Positions 16,449-26,241 of a DNA stretch of 64,000 nt are shown piece after piece. Below the pieces are notes generated by a model. The model saw only the letters and a list, made by a program, of their open reading frames with translations. It was not told the origin of the DNA and did not search any database. Origin of the DNA: CAIYZT01 sp947461435 (GTDB lineage: Bacteria; Pseudomonadota; Alphaproteobacteria; Rhodobacterales; Rhodobacteraceae); contig OZ260083.1 of NCBI GenBank assembly GCA_965284435.1, positions 1,612,001-1,676,000 of the forward strand, written 5' to 3'. Position numbers and translations under genes: made by a program. The stretch's first letter is position 1; every line of letters starts with the position of its first letter.

Positions 16449-17441
16449 ATGGACAAGAAGGATCACATCGCATTTGCACAGATTGCCGCCGCATTCACGG
16501 CGGCGCTTGCCGTGGCCCGTCCCACCGAAGGCGCCACCGCGCCCAATCCGGTTGTGGGCTGCGCGGTTCTGAACGCCGCAGGTGACATCCTGACCGTTGC
16601 CGCCCATCCCGGCGCCGGCGCCCCCCACGCCGAGGCTTTGGCGCTGGCGCAGTTGGCCCAGATGGGTATGTCAGATCAGGCCCATACCCTTGTCGTCACG
16701 CTGGAGCCGTGCAACCACCACGGCCGTACCGGGCCGTGCAGCGCGGCCATCCTTGCGGCGGGCATCCGCTGCGTCTGGTATGGCCTGCCAGACCCAAATC
16801 CCTTGGCCCAAGGCGGCGCGGCGCATCTGCGCGCCTCTGGGGTGCGCGTCTTTGGCTTGGCTGAATCGCCGGGCGGCGGGCCGCTGTTGGCGCAGGTGCG
16901 CCGCCAACTGGCCCCCTTCTTGACCCGCGTTCAATCCGCCCGCCCCTTCGTCACCGTCAAGCAGGCGCTGGACCCGTCGGGCAGCATGATCCCGCCACCG
17001 GGGCAAAAAACCTTTACCGGCCCGCGCGCCTTGGCCTTTGCCCATGGCCTGCGCCGCCGCGCTGATGCGATCATCACAGGCTCTGGCACTGTTTTGGCAG
17101 ATCTGCCCGAATTCACCATTCGCCATGTCCCGGATTTCGCAGGAAAGTCCCGCCCTCTGATCATTCTGGATCGGCGGGGTCGCGTGGATGCCGAATATCT
17201 TGCGGCGGCCCATGCGCGCGGCTTTCGTCCGCGCCTTGTACAAGACCTTGAACAGGCGCTGCGCGATCTGGCCCAAGAGGGGTGTAACGAGGTGCTGGTC
17301 GAAGCGGGCCCGCTTTTGACCGAATCCCTGCGCCGATCCGGCCTTTGGGACGACTGGGCGCTGATCCAAAAAGGCGCAGGCCCGCAGGGTGACGATCTTA
17401 TTACCGTGACGGCCCGCGATGGCCAGAAAGAGACGATCTGA
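16449..17441 (+). CDS. ribD: Riboflavin biosynthesis deaminase/reductase
   Basis: 330 residues from the ATG at 16449. The N-terminal deaminase domain has the zinc motif HAEALALAQL and PCNHHGRTGPCSAAI; the C-terminal reductase domain begins near RPFVTVKQALD and includes ADAIITGSGTVLADLPEFT and the VEAGPLLTESL segment. It carries out the second and third steps from GTP to riboflavin. It is somewhat shorter than the roughly 365-residue E. coli protein, mainly in loops. An N-terminal extension in the same frame overlaps the riboswitch leader and is not expected to be translated. Confidence 0.93.
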   Translation: MDKKDHIAFAQIAAAFTAALAVARPTEGATAPNPVVGCAVLNAAGDILTVAAHPGAGAPHAEALALAQLAQMGMSDQAHTLVVTLEPCNHHGRTGPCSAAILAAGIRCVWYGLPDPNPLAQGGAAHLRASGVRVFGLAESPGGGPLLAQVRRQLAPFLTRVQSARPFVTVKQALDPSGSMIPPPGQKTFTGPRALAFAHGLRRRADAIITGSGTVLADLPEFTIRHVPDFAGKSRPLIILDRRGRVDAEYLAAAHARGFRPRLVQDLEQALRDLAQEGCNEVLVEAGPLLTESLRRSGLWDDWALIQKGAGPQGDDLITVTARDGQKETI

Positions 17442-17442
17442 C

Positions 17443-18054
17443 ATGTTTTCAGGCATCATCGAACGACTGGGCCATGTGGCGCGCGCCCAGCACGACAACG
17501 GCGCGCTGACGCTGGATTTGGCCACCCAGATGACCGACCTCAGCTTGGGCGAAAGTATTGCCGTCAATGGCGTTTGCCTGACGGTCGTCTCGTTTGATGC
17601 GGCCGGTTTGGCGCAATTCTATGCCAGCCCCGAAACACTCGCGCGTACCAATCTTGGGGCTTTGCGGTCAGCGGACATCGTCAATCTGGAACGCGCGGTG
17701 GCCCTGTCGACCCGCCTGTCCGGCCATATCGTCCAAGGGCACGTCGATGGTCAGGCGCTTTTGAACAGCGTCACCCCGCTGTCTGGCGCGCATCTGATCG
17801 ATCTGACCTTGCCCCCCGCTTTGGCCCGCTATGTGGTTGAAAAAGGCTCGATCGCGCTGGATGGCATCAGCTTGACCATCAACACCCTGTCCGATGCGCC
17901 AGACGGGTCGGCCCGCATCGGGTTGACCATCATTCCGCACACTTGGACCCATACAAACCTACAATCCCGCAAGGCCGGGGATTTCTTGAACGTCGAGGCC
18001 GACATTCTAGCAAAATATGTGGAGCGCCTATGCAAAACGTCCATACAGCAATAG
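17443..18054 (+). CDS. ribE: Riboflavin synthase alpha chain
   Basis: 203 residues beginning MFSGIIERLGHV, the family hallmark. The two internally repeated lumazine-binding halves are visible: SIAVNGVCLTVV in the first and SIALDGISLTIN in the second, with the HIVQGHVDG linker. The enzyme dismutates two 6,7-dimethyl-8-ribityllumazine molecules to riboflavin. It starts 1 nt after the ribD stop and overlaps ribBA by 25 nt. Confidence 0.94.
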   Translation: MFSGIIERLGHVARAQHDNGALTLDLATQMTDLSLGESIAVNGVCLTVVSFDAAGLAQFYASPETLARTNLGALRSADIVNLERAVALSTRLSGHIVQGHVDGQALLNSVTPLSGAHLIDLTLPPALARYVVEKGSIALDGISLTINTLSDAPDGSARIGLTIIPHTWTHTNLQSRKAGDFLNVEADILAKYVERLCKTSIQQ

Positions 18055-19247
18055 CCCGTCTGCGCTCCGGGGGCATGATCGTGCTTCTGGATGATGAAGA
18101 CCGCGAGAATGAAGGCGACATCATTCTTGCCGCCGAATTCGCCACCACGGAAACGGTGAACTTCATGGCGCGTTACGGCCGGGGTCTGATCTGTCTGGCC
18201 ATGGCCGGAACTGAAATCGACCGTCTGGGCCTGTCCCCGATGGTGGCGCGCAATCAGGCCCGCCGATCCACCGCCTTCACCGTCTCGATCGAGGCGCGCG
18301 ATGGCATCACCACGGGGATCTCGGCCGCGGATCGCGCCCAGACCATCCGCGTCGCCACAGATCCGGCGTCGGGCCCGGGGCAGATTGCCTCGCCGGGGCA
18401 TGTCTTTCCGCTGCGCGCGGCCCCCGGCGGTGTTCTGGAGCGGAATGGCCACACCGAAGGCGCGGTGGATCTGATGCAGATCGCGGGTCTGCGCCCATCG
18501 GCGGTGATTTGCGAAATTATGCGCGACGACGGCGAGATGATGCGCCGCACCGACATGACAGATTTCGTCGCGCGCCACGACCTGCCGGTGCTGACGATGG
18601 CCCAATTGGTCGATTACCGCCTGCGCGAAGAAACGCTTGTCCAAAAGGTGTCCGAAGCAAGCTTGCCCACGGCTCATACCCGCACCCCGCTGCGCGTGCA
18701 TGCCTTTCGCAGCATGATCGACAGCAGCGAAGATCTGGCCCTGACCTCGGTCGGAACGCCGGCCGGGGTGCCGCTGGTGCGCCTTCATTCGGAATGTCTG
18801 ACGGGCGATGCCTTCGGCTCTTTGCGCTGTGATTGCGGCGCGCAACTGCAAGAAAGCCTGCGCCGGATTGATGCCGCGCCGGGCAACATCTTGCTGTACC
18901 TGCGCGGTCAGGAAGGGCGCGGCATTGGTCTGGCCAACAAGATCTGCGCCTATCACCTGCAAGATCAGGGTCTTGATACGGTCGAGGCCAACCGGGCCCT
19001 TGGCCTGCCCGATGATTCCCGCAACTACGCCAAGGCGGCCCAGATCCTGCGCGCCATGGGCCATACCGAGGTGCGGCTTTTGTCGAACAACCCCGCCAAA
19101 GCGGCGGGTCTGGAACATTACGGGGTGCGCGTCGTTGCCACCGAACCCCTGATTATCCCCTCCAACCCCTTCAACGCCCGTTACCTTGAAACCAAAGCTG
19201 TGCGGTTTGGCCACAGCCTTCCCCTGCCGGAGACCGTGCTCGCATGA
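18030..19247 (+). CDS. ribBA: Bifunctional DHBP synthase / GTP cyclohydrolase II
   Basis: 405 residues from the ATG at 18030, chosen because GGAG lies 5-6 nt upstream and the conserved N-terminus starts there; this overlaps ribE by 25 nt. The RibB half has VLLDDEDRENEGDI and the later GHTEGAVDLMQIAG. The RibA half keeps all three zinc cysteines in SECLTGDAFGSLRCDCGAQL and the GQEGRGIGL motif, so both activities look intact, unlike many alphaproteobacterial RibBA proteins whose second half is degenerate. It supplies both precursors of lumazine. Confidence 0.94.
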   Translation: MQNVHTAIARLRSGGMIVLLDDEDRENEGDIILAAEFATTETVNFMARYGRGLICLAMAGTEIDRLGLSPMVARNQARRSTAFTVSIEARDGITTGISAADRAQTIRVATDPASGPGQIASPGHVFPLRAAPGGVLERNGHTEGAVDLMQIAGLRPSAVICEIMRDDGEMMRRTDMTDFVARHDLPVLTMAQLVDYRLREETLVQKVSEASLPTAHTRTPLRVHAFRSMIDSSEDLALTSVGTPAGVPLVRLHSECLTGDAFGSLRCDCGAQLQESLRRIDAAPGNILLYLRGQEGRGIGLANKICAYHLQDQGLDTVEANRALGLPDDSRNYAKAAQILRAMGHTEVRLLSNNPAKAAGLEHYGVRVVATEPLIIPSNPFNARYLETKAVRFGHSLPLPETVLA

Positions 19248-19702
19248 CCCTTCAACCTGCCTTGCGTCTGGCCATCGTGGTCAGCCGTTTCAACGAAACC
19301 GTCACCGGCGGTCTGCGCCGCGGTGCCGAAACCTGGCTGGCGCAGCAGGGGATTTCCCTGACGCCGCAAGATGTCTACGAGGCCCCTGGTGCCTTTGAAA
19401 TTCCCTTGATTGCCCAGACCCTTGCCCGCAGTGGGCGCTATGACGGCGTCATCTGTCTGGGCTGCGTGATCAAAGGCGACACCGCGCATTTCGAGTTTAT
19501 CTCGCTCGGTGCCGCCACGGGTCTGATGCAGGCAACGCTCGCCACCGAGGTGCCGATCACCTTCGGCATCTTGACCACCTACACCGATGAACAGGCGCTG
19601 GCCCGCAGCCGCGAAGATGCCCACAACAAAGGTATCGAAGCTGCCGCTGCCTGCGTGCAGGCACTGGCCCTGTTGCACCGCATCCGCGCCATTGCGGTCT
19701 AG
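19244..19702 (+). CDS. ribH: 6,7-dimethyl-8-ribityllumazine synthase
   Basis: 152 residues. Family motifs are ALRLAIVVSRFNETVTGGL at the N-terminus, the YEAPGAFEIPLIAQTLA segment, GCVIKGDTAHFEFIS, and GILTTYTDEQALARS. It condenses DHBP with the ribityl-pyrimidine made by RibD. The start overlaps the ribBA stop by 4 nt. A terminator follows 42 bp after the stop, closing the riboflavin operon; nusB, a frequent neighbour, is not here. Confidence 0.94.
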   Translation: MTLQPALRLAIVVSRFNETVTGGLRRGAETWLAQQGISLTPQDVYEAPGAFEIPLIAQTLARSGRYDGVICLGCVIKGDTAHFEFISLGAATGLMQATLATEVPITFGILTTYTDEQALARSREDAHNKGIEAAAACVQALALLHRIRAIAV

Positions 19703-19743
19703 CCTGGTCATCCCGGGGCCCCGGGGCGCGTTTGCCCCCGTGG

Positions 19744-19765
19744 CCCCGTTTTCTACGGGGATTTT
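19744..19765 (+). terminator. Terminator of the riboflavin operon
   Basis: CCCCGT (19744-19749) pairs with ACGGGG (19755-19760) around a 5-nt loop and is followed by ATTTT. A second GC-rich palindrome lies just upstream near 19711-19725. Confidence 0.65.
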
Positions 19766-19941
19766 GGGTGCAAAAAACCTCCTGCAAATTTGATACAAAG
19801 CCCCCGTTTAAGCGCGCATTATGAAAGTCTTGGCATAGTCAGCATCAATCTCCCCGATCTTGATGGACCGCCATGCCCAGCCCTGAACCTTCGCCTTCGC
19901 AGGCCGCTGCCGGTGTTGGCCTTGGACGCCGCGGGTAAGTC

Positions 19942-22900
19942 ATGCCGCCAACACTCTCAGGCACGTCCGGGGCAGATACCCTTACCGCAGGCAGCACGGA
20001 TGACAGCATCCTTGGCTATGGCGGCGCCGATTCCATCACGGCAGGGGCGGGCAATGACACGGTCTATGCCGGGGCGGGCGCAGACCGGGTGGATGGCGGC
20101 ATTGGCGATGATCTTCTTTATGGCGAAGAGGATGCCGACAGCCTGACGGCCGGCGATGGCAATGATCTGGCCTATGGCGGTTTGGCCGCAGATTCCCTTT
20201 TTGGTGGCGCGGGCGACGACACGCTTTATGGCGGGGACGGCAACGATTTACTCGATGGGGGCACCGAAAACGACTACCTTCTGGGCGAGGCCGGTAACGA
20301 TTCAATTTATAGCGGTCATAACAATGATACGATCAGCGGCGGGACCGGCAACGATTACATCGAAGCGAGCTCCGGTCTGGACGTCATCCTTGTCTCCGCC
20401 GGAGACGGCGTCGATACGATCAATGGCGGCAACGACGATGACACCTTAAGCTTCACCTCCGCCACCTCGGGCGCGGGGGTCAGTGTCACCTTCAGCAGTT
20501 ACGCTTCGGGAAGTTACAGCTTTGCGGCTGGGGGCAGCGGAACCTTCCTTGGGATCGATACGATCCAAGGCACCGAAGGCAACGATACGGTCAACGCAAC
20601 CGCCTCGGGCGGCAATCAAGCCTATTGGGGAAATGGCGGCGACGATACGATTCAGGGCGGCACCCTGCAGGATACGATGTACGGCGGGGCGGGCAATGAC
20701 AGCCTGTCGGGGGGATCTTACTACGACAGCCTGTACGGCGATGCGGGCAATGACACGCTGGCGGGCGGCACATGGGATGACCAATTGTTCGGCGGGGCCG
20801 ATGCCGATACCTTTCAGTTGGGCGGCAACGACAACACCGACAGTATCTTCGGCGGCAGCACCGGCCTTGATCAGGACACGGTGCAGTTCACCGTCACGTC
20901 CTTGGGCGCGGGCGTCAACGTCACCCTCAGCGCCTCTGAAACCGGCACCTATTCGCAAAGCCTCGGCAGCTCCGGCGCGTTTTCTGACATCGAAATTCTG
21001 ATTGGCACCACGGCAAGTGATACGATGTCCGGCGCCGCCGGCAGCGCGCCAATCTCCCTTTACGGCGGCAGTGGCAATGACAGCCTGAAGGGGGGCACTG
21101 GCAATGACTTTCTGTCGGGCGACGGCGGCGCAGATACGCTTTTTGGCGGTGATGGGGATGATACGCTGGCTGGCGGGGCGGGGGCCGATACGTTCTATGG
21201 CGGCACCGGAATGGATTATGTGGATTATTCCGCATCATCAGCCGCAGTGTCGGTCAATCTGTCCACGGGTGCCTTCAGCGGTGGTGACGCCGCCGGCGAT
21301 GTCAATGGCGCGGGGATGGACGGCATCATCGGATCCGCCTTTGATGACACGCTGACGGGCGACAATTGGCAAGGAACCACTGGGGATGTCTTCACAACCG
21401 TCATCTACGGCGCGGCGGGCAACGACACGATCTCCGGTCTGGGCGGCAACGACTCCCTTTATGGCGGCGCAGGCAACGACACGCTGTTTGGCGGCACCGA
21501 CAGCGATATGCTGTATGGCGGTAACGATCAGGATGGGCTGTACGGCGGCGACGGTGCCGACACGCTGTTTGGCGAATCCGGCAATGACACTTTGGATGGC
21601 GGCATCGGGGCCGATTACCTGTCGGGCGGGGCGGGCAATGACCAGATGGGCGGCGGCGATGACGCCGATACCTTCAGTCTTTGGGACGGCTTTGGCACCG
21701 ATACCCTCACAGGCGGCGAAGGCGGCTCAGATACGGATGGCATCAACGCCAGCACCATCAGCACCAACATAACGCTGGTCTTTTCCGGGGCCGAGGCCGG
21801 AACTTTCAGCGCTGCCGGATCGACTGCCAGCTTCACCCAGATCGAATCCGTCACTTTGGGGACCGGCAACGATACCGCGCAAGGCGGAACAGGCGCAGAA
21901 TCCATCGACGGCGGCGCGGGCAATGACAATCTTGCCGGCGGGTCGGGCAATGACAGCCTTCTGGGCGGCGAGGGCAACGACACCCTGCAAGGCGGGGCAG
22001 GGGCCGATCGTCTGCAAGGCGGCGCTGGAAGCGATTGGGCAGACTACAGCACATCCTCCGCCCCGGTGTCGATCAACCTTGCGGCGGGCACGGCCACGGG
22101 CGGCGATGCCGCAGGCGATACCTTCAGCAGCATCGAGGCCCTGCGCGGATCGGCAGGCGCAGATACGTTGCAGGGCAGCGCCGGGAATGAGACGCTGGCC
22201 GGCGGGGCCGGAAACGATGGTCTGTCGGGCGGTGACGGCGCAGACAGCCTTGCCGGTGAAGACGGCAACGATACCCTGACAGGCGGCGGCGGCACGGATA
22301 CACTGTCAGGCGGGGCAGGGCGCGATACGTTTTTTGTCGGCGCCGGCGATCAGGCCGACGGCGGAGAGGGCGGCGACGACTTTGACACGCTCGATCTGTC
22401 CGCCTACGGCTTTTCGCGCACCCAGATCATCTTTGATCCTGCATCTTCTGAAAGCGGCACGGTGCAGTTCCTTGATTCGTCCGGCGCTGTCACTGGCACC
22501 ATGACCTTTACCAACATTGAAAAGGTCATCGCCTGCTTCACCCCCGGCACCTTGATCACCACCAGCTTGGGCCGGGTGCCTGTCGAACATTTGACGGTCG
22601 GCATGCGGGTTTTGACGCGCGACAATGGATTTGCGCCCATCAGATGGGTTGGGCGGCGGGATCTGTCGCTGGCCGAGGTGATCGCGGCCCCGCGCTTTTC
22701 CCCGGTCCGGCTATCCCCGGGGGCGCTGGGCCCGGGGCTGCCGCTGCGCCCGATGCTGGTCAGCCCCCAACACCGTTTTTTGCTGTCGGGCGGGCGGGTG
22801 GAACTTTTGTTTGCCGAACACGAGGTTTTGGTGCCCGCCCATGCCATGGTGGGCTTGCCCGGTGTGGATCGGCCCAAGGTCGCGCGCGTCAGCTATATCC

Positions 22901-23118
22901 ACTTCCTGTTTGATCACCATGAACTGGTGCAGTCCGACGGCGTATGGAGCGAAAGCTTTCAACCCGGCACCGAAACCCTGCGCGGTCTGGGGCGCGCCCA
23001 AAGACAAGAGATTCTGGCGCTTTTCCCCGGGCTTGGGACCGGGCAATCCTATCCCGCCGCCCGCAGGTCGCTGCGCCCCAAAGAGGCGCGCGTTTTGCTG
23101 CGCCAAACGACCTTTTAG
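19942..23118 (+). CDS. RTX (hemolysin-type calcium-binding) protein with C-terminal Hint domain
   Basis: 1058 residues. From about residue 5 to 840 the protein is dominated by RTX nonapeptides of the GGxGxDxLx kind (for example GGAGNDTLFGGTDSD), in several blocks separated by beta-rich inserts with repeated VNLSTGAFSGGDAAGDV-like segments. These bind calcium and form parallel beta-rolls in proteins secreted by type I systems. A Hint domain begins at Cys865 (ACFTPGTLITTSLGRVPVEH) and carries SPQHRFLLSG; it is the hedgehog/intein fold common at the end of alphaproteobacterial RTX proteins. No signal peptide is seen and no type I exporter is in the window. The ATG at 19942 has only a weak ribosome site. 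Confidence 0.9.
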   Translation: MPPTLSGTSGADTLTAGSTDDSILGYGGADSITAGAGNDTVYAGAGADRVDGGIGDDLLYGEEDADSLTAGDGNDLAYGGLAADSLFGGAGDDTLYGGDGNDLLDGGTENDYLLGEAGNDSIYSGHNNDTISGGTGNDYIEASSGLDVILVSAGDGVDTINGGNDDDTLSFTSATSGAGVSVTFSSYASGSYSFAAGGSGTFLGIDTIQGTEGNDTVNATASGGNQAYWGNGGDDTIQGGTLQDTMYGGAGNDSLSGGSYYDSLYGDAGNDTLAGGTWDDQLFGGADADTFQLGGNDNTDSIFGGSTGLDQDTVQFTVTSLGAGVNVTLSASETGTYSQSLGSSGAFSDIEILIGTTASDTMSGAAGSAPISLYGGSGNDSLKGGTGNDFLSGDGGADTLFGGDGDDTLAGGAGADTFYGGTGMDYVDYSASSAAVSVNLSTGAFSGGDAAGDVNGAGMDGIIGSAFDDTLTGDNWQGTTGDVFTTVIYGAAGNDTISGLGGNDSLYGGAGNDTLFGGTDSDMLYGGNDQDGLYGGDGADTLFGESGNDTLDGGIGADYLSGGAGNDQMGGGDDADTFSLWDGFGTDTLTGGEGGSDTDGINASTISTNITLVFSGAEAGTFSAAGSTASFTQIESVTLGTGNDTAQGGTGAESIDGGAGNDNLAGGSGNDSLLGGEGNDTLQGGAGADRLQGGAGSDWADYSTSSAPVSINLAAGTATGGDAAGDTFSSIEALRGSAGADTLQGSAGNETLAGGAGNDGLSGGDGADSLAGEDGNDTLTGGGGTDTLSGGAGRDTFFVGAGDQADGGEGGDDFDTLDLSAYGFSRTQIIFDPASSESGTVQFLDSSGAVTGTMTFTNIEKVIACFTPGTLITTSLGRVPVEHLTVGMRVLTRDNGFAPIRWVGRRDLSLAEVIAAPRFSPVRLSPGALGPGLPLRPMLVSPQHRFLLSGGRVELLFAEHEVLVPAHAMVGLPGVDRPKVARVSYIHFLFDHHELVQSDGVWSESFQPGTETLRGLGRAQRQEILALFPGLGTGQSYPAARRSLRPKEARVLLRQTTF

Positions 23119-23179
23119 ACCCGCCAATCGGGAAAGCCCCAAAAACGTGCCGAAAACCTTAGAATTTTTGGGGGAAAAG

Positions 23180-23254
23180 TGGCAGCCCGTAGGGGAGTCG
23201 AACCCCTCTTACCTGGTTGAAAACCAGGTGTCCTAACCGATAGACGAACGGGCC
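23180..23254 (-). tRNA. tRNA-Glu (anticodon TTC)
   Basis: Read on the minus strand, the acceptor stem GGCCCGT pairs with ACGGGCT (first pair G-U), the discriminator is G, and CCA is encoded. The anticodon stem CCTGG/CCAGG closes the loop TTTTCAA, giving UUC. The T arm is GGGGTTCGACTCCCC. A 9-bp CCCCAAAAA/TTTTTGGGG inverted repeat at 23137-23173 lies between it and the RTX gene and may stop transcription from either side. Confidence 0.97.
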
Positions 23255-23321
23255 GCTGTCTTCGTGACGGGTCAATAATCGGGCAAGGGGCAGGACGCAA
23301 GGGGGAATCTGACAGAATTTT

Positions 23322-25064
23322 TCAGGCTGGCGCAGCATCGTCCAATCGCAATTGCACCTTGGCCCGCCCGCCCCAATGATTAATCTCCAACTTCCCGGCC
23401 AAATGGAACAGCCGGTGCCCCGCGCCGTCCAGCGCGCCAAGCGGCGTGTCATAGCCGCCAAAGGCCATTGCCTCCAGTCGGGGGCCCGCGCCCGGCTCTC
23501 CGAAGGTCAGCTTCAGATGGTTGGCCCCGATGCGGCGGGCCACCACCGTTTGGGCTGCAAAGGCGAAACGCGGGGCCGGGGCCGATTGACCAAAGGGTCC
23601 GGCAGCCTCGATCTGTTCCACAAGATCCGGCGTGGCCGCCCCGGGCGACAAAAGCGAGTCCACCCGCAAATCTTCCGCCCCGCCTTGGCCTGCGCCTTGT
23701 CGGCCCAAAAGTTCTGCCAGACGGGCCATGGCCGGTCCCACTTGATCAGACCGCATCGTCAGTCCGGCCGCCATCTTGTGACCGCCGCCCCGGGTGATCA
23801 GACCTTCGGCCTGCAGGCGATGAACGCAGCCGCCCAAATCAACCCCCGTGACCGACCGGGCCGATCCCTTGGCTTCGCCGCCGTCGATGCCGATCACCAC
23901 GGCCGGGCGGTGAAAGGCCTCTTTCAGCCGTGCCGCCACGATCCCCACAACACCCGGATGCCATCCCTCGCCTGCCGCCCAGACCAGAGGGCCCTCCACG
24001 CCCCGCGCCTCGGCCTGGGCCAGCGCCTCTTGGCGCACAGCAGATTCGATGGCGCGGCGTTCGGCATTCAGCACCTCCAACCGCTGCGCCAGCGCCTCTG
24101 CTTCGGCGGCCGAGGCCGTTGACAAAAGCCGCGCCCCCAGATCGGCTTGCCCGATCCGCCCGCCTGCATTGACCCGCGGCCCCAAGATAAAGCCCAGCGC
24201 ATAAGACGATGGCGCCTGATCCATCCGCGCCACATCCGCCAAGGCGCGCAAACCCGGCCGGTCGCGCCGTGCCATGATTTTCAGACCCTGCCGCACAAAG
24301 GCGCGGTTGACGCCGATCAACGGCGCCACGTCGGCCACGGTGGCAAGGGCCACCAGATCCAGCATCGCCATCAGATCAGGCCCTTGCGTGCCTGACACCT
24401 TCAGGCGGCGGTTCGCCTCGACCAAAAGCAAAAACACCACCGAGGCGGCGCACAAATGCCCAAGTCCCGACTCTTCATCCTGCCGATTGGGGTTCACCAC
24501 CGCCAGCGCCGCCGGCAAGGTCTCGCTGCCCAAATGATGATCCAGCACGATCACGTCACAGCCCGCGGCCGCGATCGGATCGTGGCTCAACGTGCCGCAA
24601 TCAACACAGATGATCAGATCATGCGCGGCGCCCAGCGCCTGCATGGCGGGCACATTGGGACCATAGCCTTCGTCAATCCGGTCCGGGATATACAGCGTGG
24701 CCTTCCGCCCCATGGCGGCCAGCCAGACGATCAACAGCGCGGCCGAGGATCCCCCATCCACATCATAATCGGCAAAGATGGCAATTCGCTGGGCCCCGGC
24801 CACCGCAGCCAGAAACCGATCGGCCGCCACGCCCATATCGCGCAGCACCATCGGGTCGGGCAACAGATCGCGCAGCTGCGGCGCCAGAAAGGCCGCGGCC
24901 TCGGCGGGGGCCACACCGCGGGCCACCAAGGTCTGGCAAATCGCCATCGGCAGACGCGTTTGCTGGGCCATCGCCTCGGCCAGTCGCAAGGAGTCGGGCG
25001 CCGGGCCAATCCAGCGGCGGCCCATCAACGACAGTTCAACATTCAAATACGCGCGCGTGGTCAT
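23322..25064 (-). CDS. recJ: Single-stranded-DNA-specific exonuclease
   Basis: 580 residues from the ATG at 25064; an upstream in-frame extension would overlap glpX and is unlikely. DHH-family motifs are present: IAIFADYDVDGGSSAALL, VDCGT, and VIVLDHHLGSE, then the DHHA1 region near RGGGHKMAAGLTM and the oligonucleotide-binding part. RecJ degrades 5' single-stranded ends in RecF recombination and mismatch repair. It is last in the hom-glpX-recJ run, 38 bp after glpX. Confidence 0.92.
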   Translation of the reverse strand: MTTRAYLNVELSLMGRRWIGPAPDSLRLAEAMAQQTRLPMAICQTLVARGVAPAEAAAFLAPQLRDLLPDPMVLRDMGVAADRFLAAVAGAQRIAIFADYDVDGGSSAALLIVWLAAMGRKATLYIPDRIDEGYGPNVPAMQALGAAHDLIICVDCGTLSHDPIAAAGCDVIVLDHHLGSETLPAALAVVNPNRQDEESGLGHLCAASVVFLLLVEANRRLKVSGTQGPDLMAMLDLVALATVADVAPLIGVNRAFVRQGLKIMARRDRPGLRALADVARMDQAPSSYALGFILGPRVNAGGRIGQADLGARLLSTASAAEAEALAQRLEVLNAERRAIESAVRQEALAQAEARGVEGPLVWAAGEGWHPGVVGIVAARLKEAFHRPAVVIGIDGGEAKGSARSVTGVDLGGCVHRLQAEGLITRGGGHKMAAGLTMRSDQVGPAMARLAELLGRQGAGQGGAEDLRVDSLLSPGAATPDLVEQIEAAGPFGQSAPAPRFAFAAQTVVARRIGANHLKLTFGEPGAGPRLEAMAFGGYDTPLGALDGAGHRLFHLAGKLEINHWGGRAKVQLRLDDAAPA

Positions 25065-25102
25065 GACCAAGGGATGCCCCAGCGCGGCTGCGCCGACAAG
25101 CC

Positions 25103-26080
25103 CTACTTGACCGGTGTCTTGTAGATCATCCGGCGCACCGACCCGGTTTTCGACCGCATCAGCAAGGTTTCCGTGGTCACCCACCCCGGCTCGCGCTTGA
25201 TGCCGGGCAGGATCGATCCCATGGTCACGCCCGTGGCGGCAAAGATCACATCGCCCGTCACCATGTCATCACGGGCATAAACCCGGTTCAGATCCGTGAT
25301 GCCGGCCTTGGCTGCGCGGGCTTTTTCGTCTGCATTGCGAAACAGAAGACGGCCGTAAATCTGTCCGCCCATGCATTTGAGAGCGGAGGCCGCCAGAACC
25401 CCCTCCGGCGCGCCGCCAGCCCCCATATACATGTCAATTCCCGTGATATGGGCTTCGGCACAGTGAATGACCCCGGCGACATCCCCATCGGTGATCAACC
25501 GAATGGCCGCCCCCGTGCGGCGCACATCCGCGATCATCGCCTCGTGGCGGTCTCGGTCCAAAATGCACACAGTAATCTCATCCGCCGCGCATCCCTTGGC
25601 GCGGGCCAGCGCCCGGACCCGTTCGGCGGGCGACATCTCCAAGGTCACAACGCCGGGCGCATAGCCGGGCCCGATCGCCAATTTGTCCATATAGACATCG
25701 GGCGCATGCAACAGACTTCCCCGCGGCGCCATGGCAATCACGGTCAGCGCATTGGGCATATCCTTGGCCGTCAGCGCAGTCCCCTCCAGCGGATCCAGCG
25801 CGATATCCACCGCCGGGCCATTTCCCGTGCCGACCTCTTCACCGATGTACAGCATGGGCGCTTCGTCCCGCTCACCCTCGCCGATGACCACCACGCCCGT
25901 GATATCCAGCAGGTTCAACTGCTCGCGCATCGCGTTCACCGCCGCCTGATCAGCCGCCTTTTCATCGCCCCGCCCGATCAGATGCGCCGAGGCAAGCGCC
26001 GCCGCCTCTGACACCCGGGCCAAGCCCAATGACAAAAGACGATCCTGAAAGGCGATTTTTGGGGTTTCTGCGGCAGTCAT
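25103..26080 (-). CDS. glpX: Class II fructose-1,6-bisphosphatase
   Basis: 325 residues. GlpX motifs include GEGERDEAPMLYIGEEVG, VDIALDPLEGTALTAKD with the metal-binding DPLEGT, GAGGAPEGVLAASALKCMGGQ, and the late GVTMGSILPGIKRE. It hydrolyses fructose-1,6-bisphosphate in gluconeogenesis or the Calvin cycle. It lies between hom and recJ on the same strand, the order I expect for Rhodobacterales. Confidence 0.94.
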   Translation of the reverse strand: MTAAETPKIAFQDRLLSLGLARVSEAAALASAHLIGRGDEKAADQAAVNAMREQLNLLDITGVVVIGEGERDEAPMLYIGEEVGTGNGPAVDIALDPLEGTALTAKDMPNALTVIAMAPRGSLLHAPDVYMDKLAIGPGYAPGVVTLEMSPAERVRALARAKGCAADEITVCILDRDRHEAMIADVRRTGAAIRLITDGDVAGVIHCAEAHITGIDMYMGAGGAPEGVLAASALKCMGGQIYGRLLFRNADEKARAAKAGITDLNRVYARDDMVTGDVIFAATGVTMGSILPGIKREPGWVTTETLLMRSKTGSVRRMIYKTPVK

Positions 26081-26241
26081 AATGCAATCCTTTGAAAAGG
26101 GCAGGCCTATGGCTCCGCCCTATCCAGCCCCCGCCAAAGGGGCAAGCCTGATTGCGCTAACGGCTTTGGGTTGCGGCGGTTTGCACCTGACGCCTCAAGG
26201 GGCCGCCGCACCCGGGCGGACACGGCCATCAAAGCCCCGGC

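Noticed and set aside
20000..22500. Dense repeats that could be taken for a repeat array
   Set aside because: They are in-frame codons of RTX nonapeptides with variable spacing, not CRISPR repeats.
26172..26210. TGCGGCGG/CCGCCGCA inverted repeat between hom and glpX
   Set aside because: The loop is 23 nt and no T run follows on the minus strand, so a terminator is not supported.
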